Source: Desulfobacteraceae bacterium (GTDB taxonomy: Bacteria; Desulfobacterota; Desulfobacteria; Desulfobacterales; Desulfosalsimonadaceae). Taken from it: a DNA stretch of 16,139 nt. Each line of letters begins with the position of its first letter. Positions within the stretch are counted from its first letter, which is position 1. Shown here piece after piece: positions 14,759-16,139 of this stretch. The position numbers were made by a program, and so were the translations under genes. The notes under the pieces were generated by a model. That model was not told where the DNA came from and did not search any database. It saw only the letters and a list, made by a program, of their open reading frames with translations. The DNA lies in contig JAGGYV010000338.1 in the NCBI GenBank assembly GCA_021162325.1, forward strand, positions 1 through 16,139, given 5' to 3'.

Positions 14759-16139
14759 ATGGCCGTTCGAAAAGAGGAATCCAAGGTTACAGGACCCAAG
14801 CTTACGGGATATGACAAATATGTGGACTGGAAAATATTTATTATTCCAGTGGTACTTTTAGGCCTGATTTTAGCAATGCCTACGCCTTCCGGGATGAAAG
14901 ATGTGGGCATGGAATACCGTGTCGGGCCGAAAGTGGTGAAGAATTTTATTACCAAAGAACTGTTTAACGCCCAAAGTAATGACGTAGAACAGTGGCAATT
15001 GCTGGCCGCCCAGATGATGGAAAAGAACATGGACATGGGAGCCCTTGCAAAAGACCGGTTGTTAAGCCGGGACCTGAAATGGTGCAAAAAATACAGCATT
15101 GCCGCAGCTGCAAAAAATATTGGAAAAGCAAAAGACTATATTGAGACCCGGGTGTCGGAAAATCGTTTTAGGAAAATTATGCAGTCCGCCGTTGACCTAA
15201 GGAAAACGGAACTTAAATATGAAGATTTAAGTGAAAAAGATAAGATAGAAGCGGACAAAGGTGCATGGCAGGTAAAAGTAGCCATTGCCATGACGGTGTT
15301 TGTGGTGATTTGCTTTTTGACCGAGTGTATTCCATTGCCGGGGGTAGCCTTTTGTATCGGCCTGATTCTGGTGTTTACGGGTGTGGTGAGTCGGAATGAA
15401 GTTGCCAGCCTTTACTGGAGTGATGCCTGCTGGTTTATCATGGGCAGCCTCATGTTTGCGGCAGCGTTTGTTAAAACGGGGGTGGACAAACGGGTATGCC
15501 TGATGATTTTTAAAAAACTGGCAAGCCCTAACGTGAAAATGATTACCCTGATGTTTTTTATTATTATCGCGCCTTTGGCTGCGTTTATTTCCGATCATGC
15601 ATTGGCTGCCATGTTTCTTCCCATCGGTATTCTCCTTTATCAGAACAGCCTGACAAAGGAGATCCCGGAAGATCCTGAATTGGCCAAGATGCTGATGATC
15701 GCCATCGCCATGGCTTGCAATATCGGTGGGCCAGGTGCGCCGTCCGGCGGTGCCAGAAATGTTATCATGATGACCTATTTAAACGATATGTTCGGAATGG
15801 ACATTGGCTATTTCCAATGGGTCACCTATTGTTTCCCATTTGTTCTGATTATGATTCCCGTGACCTGGTTTATGGTTAACTGGCGGTTTAAACCGCAGAT
15901 CCATTCGCTGGCCCCGGCCATGGAGCACCTAAAAAGTGAGATCGGTAAAATGGGGGGATGGAACAAGCAGCAGATAATGGCACTGATTATTTTTCTTGTT
16001 ATGGTGTTTGGGTGGTTTACGGAAAAAACATTTTACCAGATGGGTATTGTACCCATTCGACTAGGTATCGGTGTCGTGGCGGTGGCCGGCGCGGTGGCCT
16101 ATCTGTTTGCCGGTGTGGTGAACTGGAGAGACTATCAGG
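14759..16139 (+). CDS. SLC13/DASS-like membrane transporter of module 2 (partial, runs off the window)
   Basis: 460 codons are visible with no stop before the window end. TM1 is at about 25-41 (WKIFIIPVVLLGLILAMPTP). A ~127-residue hydrophilic, largely helical insert (44-170) follows, then a hydrophobic transporter body. Family signs shared with the fusion protein are AFISDHALAAMFLPIGILL (275-293) and NIGGPGAPSGGARN (321-334). Ser278-Asp-His again replaces the usual DASS Ser-Asn-Thr. The end of TM1, with its P(V/T)P turn, matches the fused transporter, but the insert is nearly twice as long. AAGGAG lies five bases before the ATG. It is probably an anion symporter or exchanger, with sulfate or dicarboxylate as candidates; the C-terminal half, including the second signature, is outside the window. 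It is likely controlled by the receiver encoded just upstream. Confidence 0.88.
   Translation, partial: MAVRKEESKVTGPKLTGYDKYVDWKIFIIPVVLLGLILAMPTPSGMKDVGMEYRVGPKVVKNFITKELFNAQSNDVEQWQLLAAQMMEKNMDMGALAKDRLLSRDLKWCKKYSIAAAAKNIGKAKDYIETRVSENRFRKIMQSAVDLRKTELKYEDLSEKDKIEADKGAWQVKVAIAMTVFVVICFLTECIPLPGVAFCIGLILVFTGVVSRNEVASLYWSDACWFIMGSLMFAAAFVKTGVDKRVCLMIFKKLASPNVKMITLMFFIIIAPLAAFISDHALAAMFLPIGILLYQNSLTKEIPEDPELAKMLMIAIAMACNIGGPGAPSGGARNVIMMTYLNDMFGMDIGYFQWVTYCFPFVLIMIPVTWFMVNWRFKPQIHSLAPAMEHLKSEIGKMGGWNKQQIMALIIFLVMVFGWFTEKTFYQMGIVPIRLGIGVVAVAGAVAYLFAGVVNWRDYQ

Noticed and set aside
14576..14761. Selenocysteine or readthrough of TGA to give a receiver-transporter fusion in module 2
   Set aside because: Two in-frame TGA codons are present, both inside repeat DNA, no SECIS-like hairpin was recognised, and the transporter has its own strong ribosome binding site.

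Overview
The window reads like a chromosomal segment of a sulfate-reducing Desulfobacterota bacterium (Desulfobacteraceae-like). This is inferred from the gene style, moderate GC, several histidine kinases, a sigma-54 activator, a ~610-residue UbiD of the delta/epsilon type, and short interspersed repeats of kinds I associate with that group. No rRNA, tRNA, CRISPR array or intact transposase was seen.

Left part (1-4260): a branched-chain aminotransferase gene (ilvE, +) ends in a clear intrinsic terminator. It is followed by a converging minus-strand pair, a pyridoxamine-phosphate-oxidase-like flavoprotein gene and a UbiD-family decarboxylase gene. The pair is joined by a 4-base GTGA stop/start overlap.

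Middle and right part (4478-16139, all +): a signalling and transport region. A membrane histidine kinase and an NtrC-type sigma-54 activator come first (4478-7401). The next intergenic region holds a perfect dyad (7513-7535) and, about 95 bases further on, a near-consensus -24/-12 promoter (7630-7646). This promoter should drive three genes: a degenerate receiver with Glu at the acceptor position (7692-8060), a Cache-type membrane histidine kinase (8087-9793), and a 691-residue protein in which a complete phospho-receiver domain is fused to an SLC13/DASS-type membrane transporter (9799-11874). After a stretch of palindromic repeats, a parallel second module follows: a Cache-type histidine kinase (12213-13919), a stand-alone receiver (14123-14578), and a second SLC13/DASS-like transporter that runs off the window (14759-).

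The proposed system is a family of two-component pathways whose output is a transporter rather than DNA binding. A Cache kinase senses an external solute and phosphorylates a receiver that is covalently attached to the transporter (module 1) or encoded just upstream of it (module 2). The upstream sigma-54 pair may set transcription of module 1. Both transporters carry unusual residues where the DASS family normally has Ser-Asn-Thr, and both carry a hydrophilic insert after their first membrane segment.

Four copies of a ~160-bp imperfect-palindrome element lie between genes. Two bracket the stand-alone receiver gene in opposite orientation, and one of these supplies that gene's stop codon, leaving receiver and transporter in the same frame. 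This raises the possibility that the second module is a fusion split by the element, though other histories are possible.
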